The notes below the pieces were generated by a model. That model did not search any database. It was not told the origin of the DNA and saw only the letters and a list, made by a program, of their open reading frames with translations. Positions 47,507-56,162 of a DNA stretch of 63,899 nucleotides are shown here, in pieces. The translations under genes and the position numbers were made by a program. Positions within the stretch are counted from its first letter, which is position 1, and each line of letters starts with the position of its first letter. Origin of the DNA: an uncultured Muribaculaceae bacterium (GTDB taxonomy: Bacteria; Bacteroidota; Bacteroidia; Bacteroidales; Muribaculaceae); the NCBI GenBank assembly GCA_910587915.1, contig CAJUOB010000012.1:1-63899 (forward strand). The letters are read 5' to 3'.

Positions 47507-47614
47507 TTATTCTCCGGCTCGTCCTATTGGTTTATTTTCATCTTCATTCAGTCGTTTAGCTCGACAACCTTCATAACCTACAATAAAATTATCCTCGATG
47601 ATACTTAGCCGCAT
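47507..47614 (-). other. 35-codon ORF in the gap between the ATP-grasp and cytidylyltransferase genes
   Basis: The 200-base gap 47441-47640 holds no known gene. An open frame ATG to TAA reads MRLSIIEDNFIVGYEGCRAK and continues for 15 residues. The same frame is open further upstream to the TagD-like stop (NFLKLAYL). I do not recognise it. It may be the end of a decayed gene. Confidence 0.25.
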
Positions 47615-47640
47615 GAGATAAGCTAATTTTAGGAAGTTTC

Positions 47641-48057
47641 TTATTTTAAGATTTTTTCTCTCAGAATAGTTGAAGATATTCCATCAGTGTGATCAAGATA
47701 TACGACAGTGCATCCCAATTGGGCAAACTCCTTTTCATATTTGTCCCAAGCCGGGGTACCTTTCCAATCAGAACCAACGAAAACAGCTTCGGCGCCCAAG
47801 GTTTTTACCATGTTAAGTTTATCCATATCGGTCTGGTCAACGACTTTATCTACGTATCTTATAGCGCCTACTATTGCTTTGCGGTTATCCTGGCAAATTA
47901 TTGGGTATTTATTTTTGCGAGTATAACATAATTCATCGGTTGTTACCCCAACGACTAATGTCTCACACAAATCTTTGGCACGCTGTAGTATATTGAGATG
48001 GCCGATATGGAACATGTCATAGACCCCTGATGTATATCCAATTTTATATTTTTTCAT
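47641..48057 (-). CDS. TagD-like glycerol-3-phosphate (or related) cytidylyltransferase
   Basis: Makes a CDP-alcohol from CTP and a phospho-alcohol; in its best-known relatives glycerol-3-phosphate. The 138-residue protein has GVYDMFHIGHLNIL (HxGH near 17-20), KNKYPIICQDNRKAIV, and the late DGISSTILREKI where GCT/ECT have RTxGISTT. It very likely supplies the donor for the LicD protein. ATGA overlap with the GT2 gene upstream. Confidence 0.88.
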   Translation of the reverse strand: MKKYKIGYTSGVYDMFHIGHLNILQRAKDLCETLVVGVTTDELCYTRKNKYPIICQDNRKAIVGAIRYVDKVVDQTDMDKLNMVKTLGAEAVFVGSDWKGTPAWDKYEKEFAQLGCTVVYLDHTDGISSTILREKILK

Positions 48058-48872
48058 TTTCTAAAAAGTTTTTGAAATATGAACCCACGCAACTTATTCG
48101 GCATCGCCACCTGAATGGCAAAGCGCCCAAGAACGTTAAAACAGTATCTGGGAAGAGAGATAACGCCATGCCTTAGCATATAGCCCTGCAGTCCAGCCTC
48201 ACTCTTGAAATACTTCCATCCCCCACGCCGACGGTACATCTCATCTCCAACACGGACGTTTACCAAATTATCCGGGAGATTTTTGAATGTGTACCCGGCT
48301 TTTGCCAAGCGAATCCACAGATAGTAATCCTCTTCGCAGAACCATTCCTGATAGCCTCCTACTGCTTGTACATAATCTTTGCGGAACATTACCGTTACAA
48401 GATTCATGGGGCAACGGCTCTTCAGATACTTCTTGATGTCGGCGTCGGCAATAGGGACAATACGTGTACCGACAATATTGTCTTGCGAGCCTATAAATTC
48501 ATTAATTTGGCCACCGATAACAGCCATATGCGGATTCTCTTCATAGGCCTTTATCTGCATTTCAAAACGATTCGGAACGGAGATGTCGTCGGCGTCCATT
48601 ATTGCCACTAAATTATTTGACGCAGCCATAAGCCCCGCTTGCCTCGCGCCGGCATGTCCAAGATTTTCGGGAATACGTACTACTTTGAAAAGTCTATCTT
48701 TTTCCAGAGTCGAAACATAATCATCAAGCTCGCCATAAATCGGGCCATCGACGACAATAACGACCTCAGACGGCTTGAGAGTCTGCCGGTCATATATACT
48801 CTCAACAGCCTCACGAAAGTCTCTTGCGTTATCCTTATGATAAACGCACATACAAACTGAAAAATCACACAT
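48054..48872 (-). CDS. Family 2 glycosyltransferase
   Basis: Adds one sugar to the repeat unit, in the cytoplasm facing the membrane. The start is placed at 48872 (MCDFSVCMCVYHKDN), two bases after the previous gene; the open frame goes 8 codons further. The 272 residues have a GT-A fold: VIVVDGP, ENLGHAGARQAGL, the DxD-type IMDADD and the catalytic-base region WFCEEDYYLWIRL. A decayed copy of its N-terminal part sits at 49.9-50.1 kb. Confidence 0.92.
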   Translation of the reverse strand: MCDFSVCMCVYHKDNARDFREAVESIYDRQTLKPSEVVIVVDGPIYGELDDYVSTLEKDRLFKVVRIPENLGHAGARQAGLMAASNNLVAIMDADDISVPNRFEMQIKAYEENPHMAVIGGQINEFIGSQDNIVGTRIVPIADADIKKYLKSRCPMNLVTVMFRKDYVQAVGGYQEWFCEEDYYLWIRLAKAGYTFKNLPDNLVNVRVGDEMYRRRGGWKYFKSEAGLQGYMLRHGVISLPRYCFNVLGRFAIQVAMPNKLRGFIFQKLFRK

Positions 48873-48873
48873 T

Positions 48874-49767
48874 TTAAGAATTGCATTTTCGGGCAATCTC
48901 CTCCTGTTTCAGCACGCAGGACAGATTGTATACATAACTATTCATCTTTTCAATTCGCGCGATAAATCCGCGGAACGGATATAGTGCAGAAATAATAGGT
49001 CTGATTAAAGGGTTATAAACAACGTGCAGTTTACATGGTATTTTCTTAAAACCTAAAACCCGCACCAGGAAATCCTGATAGTTTGTGATATGACGGATAT
49101 TTCGTTCTCCATCACAAACATATAGATAATTGTTCTGATTGAGATAATAATCACAAAGCACGAAGCCTAAGGCAGCGTTCGCTTCATTATTGAGATATTG
49201 AGGCCTGATTTTCACAGAAGACATGGCAATGGCACTATCCACTATGCAGCAATGAGCAAATCCGATGATTTTATCATCATTCCGATCTTTTATCAACCAT
49301 ATATCCTGTCCATTAGTCTGAGCTAAAACAGCTAGTGAATCAATTATGGCTCGTTGAGGATTGATTTTATATACTGATGGATAGTCTTTGAGACTTTCCG
49401 AGTATGCTCCATACAATTCATCAGCATTACCAATGATTTCCTCTCGTGTCGCCAACCATATCTCATTATTTTTAAGTCCCTTTCTAACGCGATATCTCTG
49501 CTTGGCAGTCAATCGATCGAGTTCTATAGGTTCTTGCCTGAGGCAATGCCACCAATGAACATTTGTCTTCTCTGATTCAGGACTTGAATCCTCCGGCGAT
49601 GGATTGATGGGGGGGGTAACCAATTGGCTTTCAGTATAATATCGCGCAAGTAATAATTTTTTATCTCGCAGTTCTTTCTTTAGAGCATCTTCGTCTATCG
49701 TGACTTTTCTGTGTGGATAGACTGTAAAAACCAAACAACGTTGAGCTATATAGAATGCTGATTCCAT
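48874..49767 (-). CDS. GNAT/FemAB-like acyltransferase, putative
   Basis: A 297-residue protein which resembles the GNAT/FemAB fold in its middle (RYRVRKGLKNNEIWLATREE; ELYGAYSESLKDYPSVYK; IIGFAHCCIVDSAIAMSSVKI). It may acylate or aminoacylate a sugar of the polysaccharide. The assignment is weak and rests on fold-like appearance. An 8-base C tract on the minus strand codes TPPI near residue 53 and is in frame. It is the first of a coupled group (GT2, TagD-like). In the gap upstream lies a dead glycosyltransferase. Confidence 0.55.
   Translation of the reverse strand: MESAFYIAQRCLVFTVYPHRKVTIDEDALKKELRDKKLLLARYYTESQLVTPPINPSPEDSSPESEKTNVHWWHCLRQEPIELDRLTAKQRYRVRKGLKNNEIWLATREEIIGNADELYGAYSESLKDYPSVYKINPQRAIIDSLAVLAQTNGQDIWLIKDRNDDKIIGFAHCCIVDSAIAMSSVKIRPQYLNNEANAALGFVLCDYYLNQNNYLYVCDGERNIRHITNYQDFLVRVLGFKKIPCKLHVVYNPLIRPIISALYPFRGFIARIEKMNSYVYNLSCVLKQEEIARKCNS
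49609..49616. repeat. Homopolymer tract of 8 (C8 on the minus strand) in the GNAT-like gene
   Basis: Eight G in a row on the plus strand, inside the coding sequence near residue 53. The present length keeps the frame open. Gain or loss of one base would end the protein early. Confidence 0.9.
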
Positions 49768-49929
49768 ATCTGAATAAAAAACTTATTATTTTTGAAAAAA
49801 TCCTTGTATGATACCACGATATACCCCAAAGGGCGACATTTGCTCACGATATAATTGCCTATGGATTAACATCCAATAGTGGAATTACAATAGTCCGATA
49901 GCAAAGTCCATGGATAGATGTGCAGCCAT

Positions 49930-50125
49930 AACTCTTGATTATATCTTCGTTATATCCGGTGAACAGTCGTCCACAATAGGCACCATTAAATTATTCGACG
50001 CAGCCATAAGCACAGTTTAACGAGCTCCAACACAGTTTGATAAAGAATATTGTCTATGGCTACACTAAAGTCTGTTGTATTATCATTCTTATAAACCGAC
50101 ATACATACAGACAAAATTTCCAAAC
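49930..50125 (-). pseudogene. Decayed family 2 glycosyltransferase fragment
   Basis: The gap 49768-50125 has no intact gene. On the minus strand from 50111 it reads SVCMSVYKNDNTTDFSVAID, like the N-terminus of the intact GT2 (SVCMCVYHKDNARDF). A second block, from about 50010, reads LMAASNNLMVPIVDD, like LMAASNNLVAIMDADD. The part between is deleted and the frames differ. It is thus a remnant of a second GT2, not a copy of the same sequence. The rest of the gap (49768-49929) shows nothing that I recognise. Confidence 0.75.
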
Positions 50126-51409
50126 TTATAGGGTCAATGCCTTTAGCATTTTGGCAACGTTTGCTGTACTATTATGGTTTTTAGCAGCGATTGTCGCAGC
50201 ACGTGACAAAACTGATTTGCGGTAATCACTGTCTTTTATTATCTTCCGCAACTGTTTTTCGAGACTTGAGATATTAGACGCATAAATACCTGCTCCAGTC
50301 TGGTTTATGTACTGACTGCATGCAATAGTTTCCGGTGCAAAAAGAACAAATATGCGTTGTGACTTAATTGAGTCAGCTATTTTAGTAGAAAAACCGTAAC
50401 GGAGTGACTCAGCCGTAATTGGAGAATCATATTCAACATGAAAAAGAAGATCCGAATGTGTGATTACTTCTTTAACTTTAGAATAATCTACCAAGCCATG
50501 AAATCTTATGCCAGGCGATGTTCTCAAAATTATTTCATTTTCTTCTGTTTGAGGTTCTCCATATACATCTAAATAATAATCTTTCGAAATCTTCTGCAGC
50601 ACAGCTCCGACTTGTGCTAATGCTTTTGGTCGCATAAATCCCATATTGCCTAAATAAGAGAATCTGGGATTGTGTGGATTAAAATCTTTACAATCCGCAG
50701 AGATATCGCTGCTTGTGTAGATTACACAAGACTTACTCGTTGAGCCGAGCGCCTTCTCATAATCTTCAAGTAGAAGAGTATTCCCGTAAATGGCAGAAAA
50801 AACTTTTGCCATAAATCTTTTGAAGCTACGATTATAAATTAATCTGTAGATAGGGAAAATGCATTTCTCAAACACGCTCGCATCAGACCGAAAATAATCA
50901 CCTTTAAACAGGAAAGCTGCCTCGGTATTAAAAACAGCCAATTTAGCCCCTGTTTTTTTTTGTATCTTGCAAGCTAGATTGTGCATAAAAAATGAGTCGC
51001 CGCTCTGTACTAGCACGACATCCGGATTGAAATCCATTACCCATTCCCAAAAGCATTTACCTTGCCAGAGACCTAAATCCCAAGCAATATTGCGCACAAG
51101 CATCTTAAATGCCGTTTTGCGGTGCTTCTTTTTTCCACTAGCATCTGCGTTGGCGTTAATTTTTATAGCTTCTTCCAACTTACGTCTTTGAGCTGATCTA
51201 AATTTTAAAGTTGCGCAGAGGACGTCAGCGTCAGTGATACAGTAATAATTGTCACACACTTCAAAATCCGGGCCATCTGTACTTATACAAAACTGTGCAA
51301 TTTTGTCTTTGGGCCAGCCTTGCAGCAAACTACCCAAAGTACGTCCATTGGAATTGGATTTGGAGAAGCTATTGTTGCTAAGAACCAGCAACCTAGGATA
51401 TTCTTTCAT
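50126..51409 (-). CDS. Glycosyltransferase, GT4-like (GT-B fold)
   Basis: A 427-residue glycosyltransferase. The ATG at 51409 gives MKEYPRLLVLSNNSFSKSNS; a TTG start at 51433 would overlap EpsG. The first half has a long insert of basic residues (about 85-115); the second half has RFSYLGNMGFMRPKALAQVG, IRFHGLVDYSKVKEVI and SLRYGFSTKIAD with the Glu typical of GT4 (PITAESL). Sugar specificity unknown. Lies 11 bases after the EpsG gene. Confidence 0.82.
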   Translation of the reverse strand: MKEYPRLLVLSNNSFSKSNSNGRTLGSLLQGWPKDKIAQFCISTDGPDFEVCDNYYCITDADVLCATLKFRSAQRRKLEEAIKINANADASGKKKHRKTAFKMLVRNIAWDLGLWQGKCFWEWVMDFNPDVVLVQSGDSFFMHNLACKIQKKTGAKLAVFNTEAAFLFKGDYFRSDASVFEKCIFPIYRLIYNRSFKRFMAKVFSAIYGNTLLLEDYEKALGSTSKSCVIYTSSDISADCKDFNPHNPRFSYLGNMGFMRPKALAQVGAVLQKISKDYYLDVYGEPQTEENEIILRTSPGIRFHGLVDYSKVKEVITHSDLLFHVEYDSPITAESLRYGFSTKIADSIKSQRIFVLFAPETIACSQYINQTGAGIYASNISSLEKQLRKIIKDSDYRKSVLSRAATIAAKNHNSTANVAKMLKALTL

Positions 51410-51420
51410 GTAAGTATCTT

Positions 51421-52473
51421 TTACTGTTCCCAAAAGAATTGGTAAGGGACAACGCCCATAGCGCCTTCTCCTGTTGTATAGAAGAAGAAAAACACCATAA
51501 AGGCGGCGACTCCTAATTTTAAAATTAGCTTGTTTTTTATTGAGGTTTCTCCATAAATGGTTTCGGGTAGTGCGAGACAGAAATATAGATAGAAGTAATA
51601 ACCTAAACGGGTTGCCGTGCTTGAAATAAGTCCAAGACTCTGAGATATTACCCCTAACATAATAATTGCCCTGAACAAGTTGTTTTCTTTGCTCATATTC
51701 ATAAAGGTGAATAAAAACAGTAGAAGCAACATAATCAGCAGCATATATGCGCCGCTGTTATCATCATTTAAATATCCCGAGTAGAGCCCACCGCCAAAAA
51801 GAAGATTAACTACATATTTAGCTATTGATTTTAAGGATATAATGGCTATTATAGTAAAAATTGAGATTAAGATATACTTTCCTGGTGTAAGGTTGAAATA
51901 ATTGCAAATTGGATAGGCTATAAGGAAAAGGATTGAAGATGTGTGAATGGTAGAAGCCAAAAACACTAACAAAGCAAACGGAATAATTTTTTTCTTTACT
52001 ACAAAGCTAAAGCTGAGCGCAGTGATGCCGATTGCAATAGCCTGTCTTAATCCACTGAAATCAAAGAGGTAAACTATCAGGCTTGCAAAAATTATAAAAG
52101 AGAGGGATGGCGTGCGTGAATATTTATAGATTATGTAAGCAATCGGCGCTATTGCTATAAAAGCGGTTATAGCCAAAAAAACATTTGGATTTGTGGATAT
52201 GAAGTGGCTAATCAGTTCGTTGTAGATTTGATAGCCAAATTCCATATTAGTTGCTCTATATATTTCACCAATTTGCATTGATCCCGATGAGTCAAAGAAG
52301 GGAATATAGGCTTTAAGGTCAGTGCCCGTAGAAGTTGAGCGCAACGATTGAATCAACCAAAGCACGAGAAAGGAACCGGAGGATGAAAATTTGCGACCGG
52401 TAGATTCTTTCATATTAGCTGAAATCCCCCAAATCAGGAATAGCAGCACATACATCAAAACGAAAATGTCCAT
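51421..52473 (-). CDS. EpsG-family polysaccharide polymerase (Wzy role)
   Basis: An inner-membrane protein of 350 residues with about ten helices. The EpsG-type signature GTDLKAYIPFF (about 50-60) and FDFSGLRQAIAIGI (about 137-150) fit the family that polymerises capsule repeat units. Together with the PglC-like starter it implies a Wzx/Wzy type system, but no Wzx flippase is seen in this window. Lies 5 bases after the GT4 gene upstream. Confidence 0.85.
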   Translation of the reverse strand: MDIFVLMYVLLFLIWGISANMKESTGRKFSSSGSFLVLWLIQSLRSTSTGTDLKAYIPFFDSSGSMQIGEIYRATNMEFGYQIYNELISHFISTNPNVFLAITAFIAIAPIAYIIYKYSRTPSLSFIIFASLIVYLFDFSGLRQAIAIGITALSFSFVVKKKIIPFALLVFLASTIHTSSILFLIAYPICNYFNLTPGKYILISIFTIIAIISLKSIAKYVVNLLFGGGLYSGYLNDDNSGAYMLLIMLLLLFLFTFMNMSKENNLFRAIIMLGVISQSLGLISSTATRLGYYFYLYFCLALPETIYGETSIKNKLILKLGVAAFMVFFFFYTTGEGAMGVVPYQFFWEQ

Positions 52474-52478
52474 TACGA

Positions 52479-53693
52479 TTATTTCAACAGTTGAGTGTAG
52501 ACTTTCAAGTATCCATTAGTCATTGCTTCTTTGGAGAATTTCTCTCTTGCTATATTGGATAGCAACTGCTTATTGATTTCGGAGCCTATAAATTTTCTGA
52601 CAGAACTCTCAAATTGCTCAAGATTACCATATTCTACAAAGTCAGAGTATTCATTTATGGCAATTGATTCGGGGCCACCGGCTTTGAACCCGACAATAGG
52701 AGTCCCGCAACACAGACTTTCTGCTGTAACCATTGAAAATGTTTCACGTTTGGAGGCAATAACAGAGCAATCAGCGAGGGAATAAAGTTTGGCTAACTCG
52801 CTTTGGCTTTTTGTTCGTCCCCAAAGGACTACATTCTCAGGCACTGTTTCGATGATTTTATTGTGAGTGGCCACTACTATAAACTGGGTATCAGGCATTT
52901 TCCGAGCTAACTCCATAATTTTATCGCCACCTTTGAAATTGTCAGGCGAGTTATCAAACGAAGCACTAACAAAAAGTACAAGCTTTTTCGACTTATCAAA
53001 TTTTGCTGCTATTGTCTTGTCAATTTCGCGTAAATGAAAAATAGATGTGTCCAGTCCGTTCATAACCACTTTATGACGAAATCTGCTCATAAAAGGGGAT
53101 TTCGCAGCACGAGCAGATAACCATGGAGATACGGATGTTATAATTATATTATCGGGTTGGAACTTGCTGAATGATTTTCCCATTTGCCGCCAAGAATAGG
53201 CAGTGCGGTCCACCAAGGAATGCGTTTCTTTTCGATAAATAGGGCACTGACCGCAACCAGTCAACCATTTTGGACATTCTAAAGAATGTCCGCACGTTCC
53301 AGTGAAGAAATACTCGGCATGGTTGGTTACCACTGTTTTTATCTTATTCCTACCCAGAAAGTCAAGAATACGGAATAAATCAACTATAAATCCGTTGGGA
53401 CATTGAAGATGGACAATATCCGGATTTTCCCGGTTAATTAATTTAATAAGTTTTGGTGTAGATAGAAATCCAAAACAACCATGGTTTACCCCGGTAATTC
53501 GACTAACTACTGCGTTGATTTGTCTTTCAGTCTCACTGCAAATGCGTACATAGTCTTGTTTGTCAACCGTTTCGTTTGCGCCATAGGCGATGAGGCATTC
53601 GTGTCCTTTAGCTTCGAGGGCGGACTTTATGTCGCTGACAATTTTGCCCGTGCTGCCTGATGCTGCATTTACATTGACCTGGAGAACTTTCAT
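52479..53693 (-). CDS. Family 4 glycosyltransferase
   Basis: A retaining GT-B glycosyltransferase of 404 residues. The N-terminus MKVLQVNVNAASGSTGKIV is common in capsule GT4 enzymes. It has a Cys-rich insert CGHSLECPKWLTGCGQCP (about 136-153) found in one GT4 subgroup, and the donor-site motif KRETFSMVTAESLCCGTPIV (Glu...Glu). Lies 8 bases after wecB. Confidence 0.92.
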   Translation of the reverse strand: MKVLQVNVNAASGSTGKIVSDIKSALEAKGHECLIAYGANETVDKQDYVRICSETERQINAVVSRITGVNHGCFGFLSTPKLIKLINRENPDIVHLQCPNGFIVDLFRILDFLGRNKIKTVVTNHAEYFFTGTCGHSLECPKWLTGCGQCPIYRKETHSLVDRTAYSWRQMGKSFSKFQPDNIIITSVSPWLSARAAKSPFMSRFRHKVVMNGLDTSIFHLREIDKTIAAKFDKSKKLVLFVSASFDNSPDNFKGGDKIMELARKMPDTQFIVVATHNKIIETVPENVVLWGRTKSQSELAKLYSLADCSVIASKRETFSMVTAESLCCGTPIVGFKAGGPESIAINEYSDFVEYGNLEQFESSVRKFIGSEINKQLLSNIAREKFSKEAMTNGYLKVYTQLLK

Positions 53694-53701
53694 AGAACCA
53701 A

Positions 53702-54859
53702 CTATTTACGCCAGACCATTTTGTTGACTACACCGGTGTAACTCTGGATGAGCTTGACGATCTTGGTGGATACGCATTCGTCGACGTAGTTGGGCACGGG
53801 GAGACCGAGGTGGCCGTTGCGGTTCATTTCGACTGCTACGTCGACGGCCTGAAGAAGCGATGCTTCATCGATGCCGGCGAGGATGAAGTTGCCCTTGTCG
53901 AGGGCTTCGGGGCGCTCGGTGGAGGTGCGGATGCAGACGGCGGCGATGGGTTTGCCTATCGACAGGAAGAAACTCGATTCCTCAGGAAGCGTGCCGGAGT
54001 CGCTGACCACGGCGAATGAGTTCATCTGCAGATTATTGTAGTCGTGGAAGCCGAGAGGCTCATGGGCTATTACGCGACTGTCGAGTTTGAAGCCGCTCTG
54101 CTCTAGGCGTTTGCGCGAGCGCGGATGGCAGCTGTATAGGATGGGCATGTCGTACTTCTCAGCCATTGCGTTGATGGCGTTGAATAGCGACAGGAAGTTC
54201 TTTTCGGTGTCAATATTCTCCTCGCGATGAGCCGACAGAAGGATATATTTACCTTTCTCGAGGCCGAGACGGCTGAGAATGTCAGATGCCTCGATGTCGG
54301 GGAGATTATTGTGGAGCACTTCGGCCATGGGCGAACCGCTGACATAGGTGCGTTGCGGAGCCACACCCGATGCGTTGAGATAGCGGCGGGCATGCTCGCT
54401 ATAGCAGATGTTGACGTCGGAGATGATGTCGACAATGCGGCGGTTGGTTTCCTCGGGTAGACATTCGTCGAAGCAACGGTTGCCGGCTTCCATGTGGAAG
54501 ATGGGGATGTGCAAACGCTTGGCGCCAATCACACTCAGGCAAGAATTGGTGTCGCCGAGCACAAGAACCGCGTCGGGCTTGGTTTCCACCATAAGCTGAT
54601 ATGAAGCGGCGATGATGTTGCCCATGGTCTCGCCGAGATCCTTGCCTACAGCATCCATATATACTTCGGGGTCGGCGAGTTTGAGGTCCTTGAAGAACAC
54701 TCCGTTAAGGTTGTAGTCGTAGTTCTGGCCTGTGTGGGCGAGAATTACGTCAAAGTATTCGCGGCAACGGTTGATGACGGCCGCAAGTCGTATGATTTCG
54801 GGACGCGTGCCGACAATGATCAGCAGTTTAAGTTTCCCGTTATTTTTAAATTCAGCCAT
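53702..54859 (-). CDS. wecB: UDP-HexNAc C2-epimerase (CapG/FnlC or WecB type)
   Basis: A non-hydrolysing epimerase of 385 residues. VGTRPEIIRLAAV (about 16-28), GDTNSCLSVIGAKRL, HMEAGNRCFDECLPEETNRR and SAHREEN are standard. It stands directly after CapE- and CapF-type genes, so it most likely makes UDP-L-FucNAc as CapG/FnlC; as a plain WecB it would make UDP-ManNAc. It overlaps capF by 8 bases. Confidence 0.92.
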   Translation of the reverse strand: MAEFKNNGKLKLLIIVGTRPEIIRLAAVINRCREYFDVILAHTGQNYDYNLNGVFFKDLKLADPEVYMDAVGKDLGETMGNIIAASYQLMVETKPDAVLVLGDTNSCLSVIGAKRLHIPIFHMEAGNRCFDECLPEETNRRIVDIISDVNICYSEHARRYLNASGVAPQRTYVSGSPMAEVLHNNLPDIEASDILSRLGLEKGKYILLSAHREENIDTEKNFLSLFNAINAMAEKYDMPILYSCHPRSRKRLEQSGFKLDSRVIAHEPLGFHDYNNLQMNSFAVVSDSGTLPEESSFFLSIGKPIAAVCIRTSTERPEALDKGNFILAGIDEASLLQAVDVAVEMNRNGHLGLPVPNYVDECVSTKIVKLIQSYTGVVNKMVWRK

Positions 54860-56057
54860 TTACTTTTTCGAAGAATGTGTCGGGATGATTAGGATCGAAG
54901 CACTCGTTGCAGTACATCACTGTTACGAGGTCGTCCGTATCTGACAGATTGATAATGTTGTGGGTGTAGCCGGGGAGCATGTGCACGGCCTCGATCTTAT
55001 CGCCGCTCACCTCGAACTCGATTATTTCATCAGAGCCAATGCGGCGTTGCTGGATCTTGCCATGGCCGGCAACGACGATGAAGAATTCCCACTTGGTGTT
55101 GTGCCAATGCTCACCCTTGGTTATTCCGGGCTTGGATATATTGATACTTACTTGCCCGACGTTGGCGCTCTTGACCAACTCGGTGAACGAGCCACGAGGG
55201 TCAACATTCATTTTCAGCGGGAACGATGCCTTTTCCTTCGGCAGATAACTCAGATATGTCGAGTAGAGTGCTTTGGCGAATGAGCCTTCGGGAATCTCGG
55301 GGATAACGAGGGTCTGTGGCTGGGCCTTGAACTGTTCCAGCAATTTCACAATTTGGCCGAGGCTAACCTTGTGGGTGTGCGGAGCCGCGCAGTAGCGACC
55401 CTCTGCTGTCAGTACGGTGTCAACACCATCAAATTCACAGTGGTGTTCCTTGCCTTGCAGGGTCGCGATCATCTCGTCAACGAGGTCGTCGATGTATAGC
55501 AATTCGAGCTCAACTGACGGGTCGTTTACCTGAATCGGAAGGTCGTTGGCTATGTTGTTGCAGAACGTTGCTACGGCGGAGTTATAGTTCGGACGACACC
55601 ATTTGCCGAATAAATTCGGGAAACGGTAGACTAGCACCTTTGCTCCGGTTTCCTTGGCATAATCGAAGAACAGTTCTTCGCCAGCTTTCTTGCTTTCGCC
55701 GTATGGGTGGCCTGCATAGCGGCCTATGAGTGTTGCCTGAATGGAGCTTGAGAGCATCACCGGGCAACGGTTGCCGTGCTTTTTAAGCGTATCAAGAAGC
55801 TGCGAGGCAAAGCCGAAGTTGCCCTTTTTGAAATCTTCGGGATTCTCGGGGCGATTCACTCCGGCAAGGTTGAACACGAAATCGGCCTCAGCGCAGTAAC
55901 GGTCGAGATCTTCGGGAGTGGAGTCGATGTCGTATTCCATAACCTCTTCAATAGTGAGGTCCGGGAAACGGCGGTCTTTACCATTCTTTATAGCGTCAAG
56001 TTGCGCGCATAGGTTTTTACCGACAAATCCCTTGGCGCCTGTTACTAATATTTTCAT
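54852..56057 (-). CDS. capF: CapF-type reductase with C-terminal cupin
   Basis: Bifunctional enzyme in UDP-L-FucNAc synthesis: the N-terminal short-chain reductase domain (GAKGFVG at 7-13, YGESKKAGEE for the Tyr-Lys pair) reduces a 4-keto sugar, and the C-terminal cupin (from about 275; metal ligands in EHWHNTKWE and YTHN) epimerises C3. The 401 residues are somewhat longer than S. aureus CapF. It is preceded by a 105-base gap with a long inverted repeat. Confidence 0.93.
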   Translation of the reverse strand: MKILVTGAKGFVGKNLCAQLDAIKNGKDRRFPDLTIEEVMEYDIDSTPEDLDRYCAEADFVFNLAGVNRPENPEDFKKGNFGFASQLLDTLKKHGNRCPVMLSSSIQATLIGRYAGHPYGESKKAGEELFFDYAKETGAKVLVYRFPNLFGKWCRPNYNSAVATFCNNIANDLPIQVNDPSVELELLYIDDLVDEMIATLQGKEHHCEFDGVDTVLTAEGRYCAAPHTHKVSLGQIVKLLEQFKAQPQTLVIPEIPEGSFAKALYSTYLSYLPKEKASFPLKMNVDPRGSFTELVKSANVGQVSINISKPGITKGEHWHNTKWEFFIVVAGHGKIQQRRIGSDEIIEFEVSGDKIEAVHMLPGYTHNIINLSDTDDLVTVMYCNECFDPNHPDTFFEKVNG

Positions 56058-56073
56058 AGACAGAAAATCATAA

Positions 56074-56161
56074 AGACATAAATTACATAAAACAGCATAA
56101 TTGCCTTTACTTCAGTAGTTGACCTCGGCAATAGGTTTTTGTTTTATTTGTTTTTATGTCT
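56074..56161. repeat. Inverted repeat between capE and capF
   Basis: AGACATAAA (56074-56082) pairs with TTTATGTCT (56153-56161), and ATAAAAC (56087-56093) with GTTTTAT (56141-56147), leaving a 47-base loop. It may be a weak terminator or attenuator inside the operon. Confidence 0.45.
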
Positions 56162-56162
56162 G

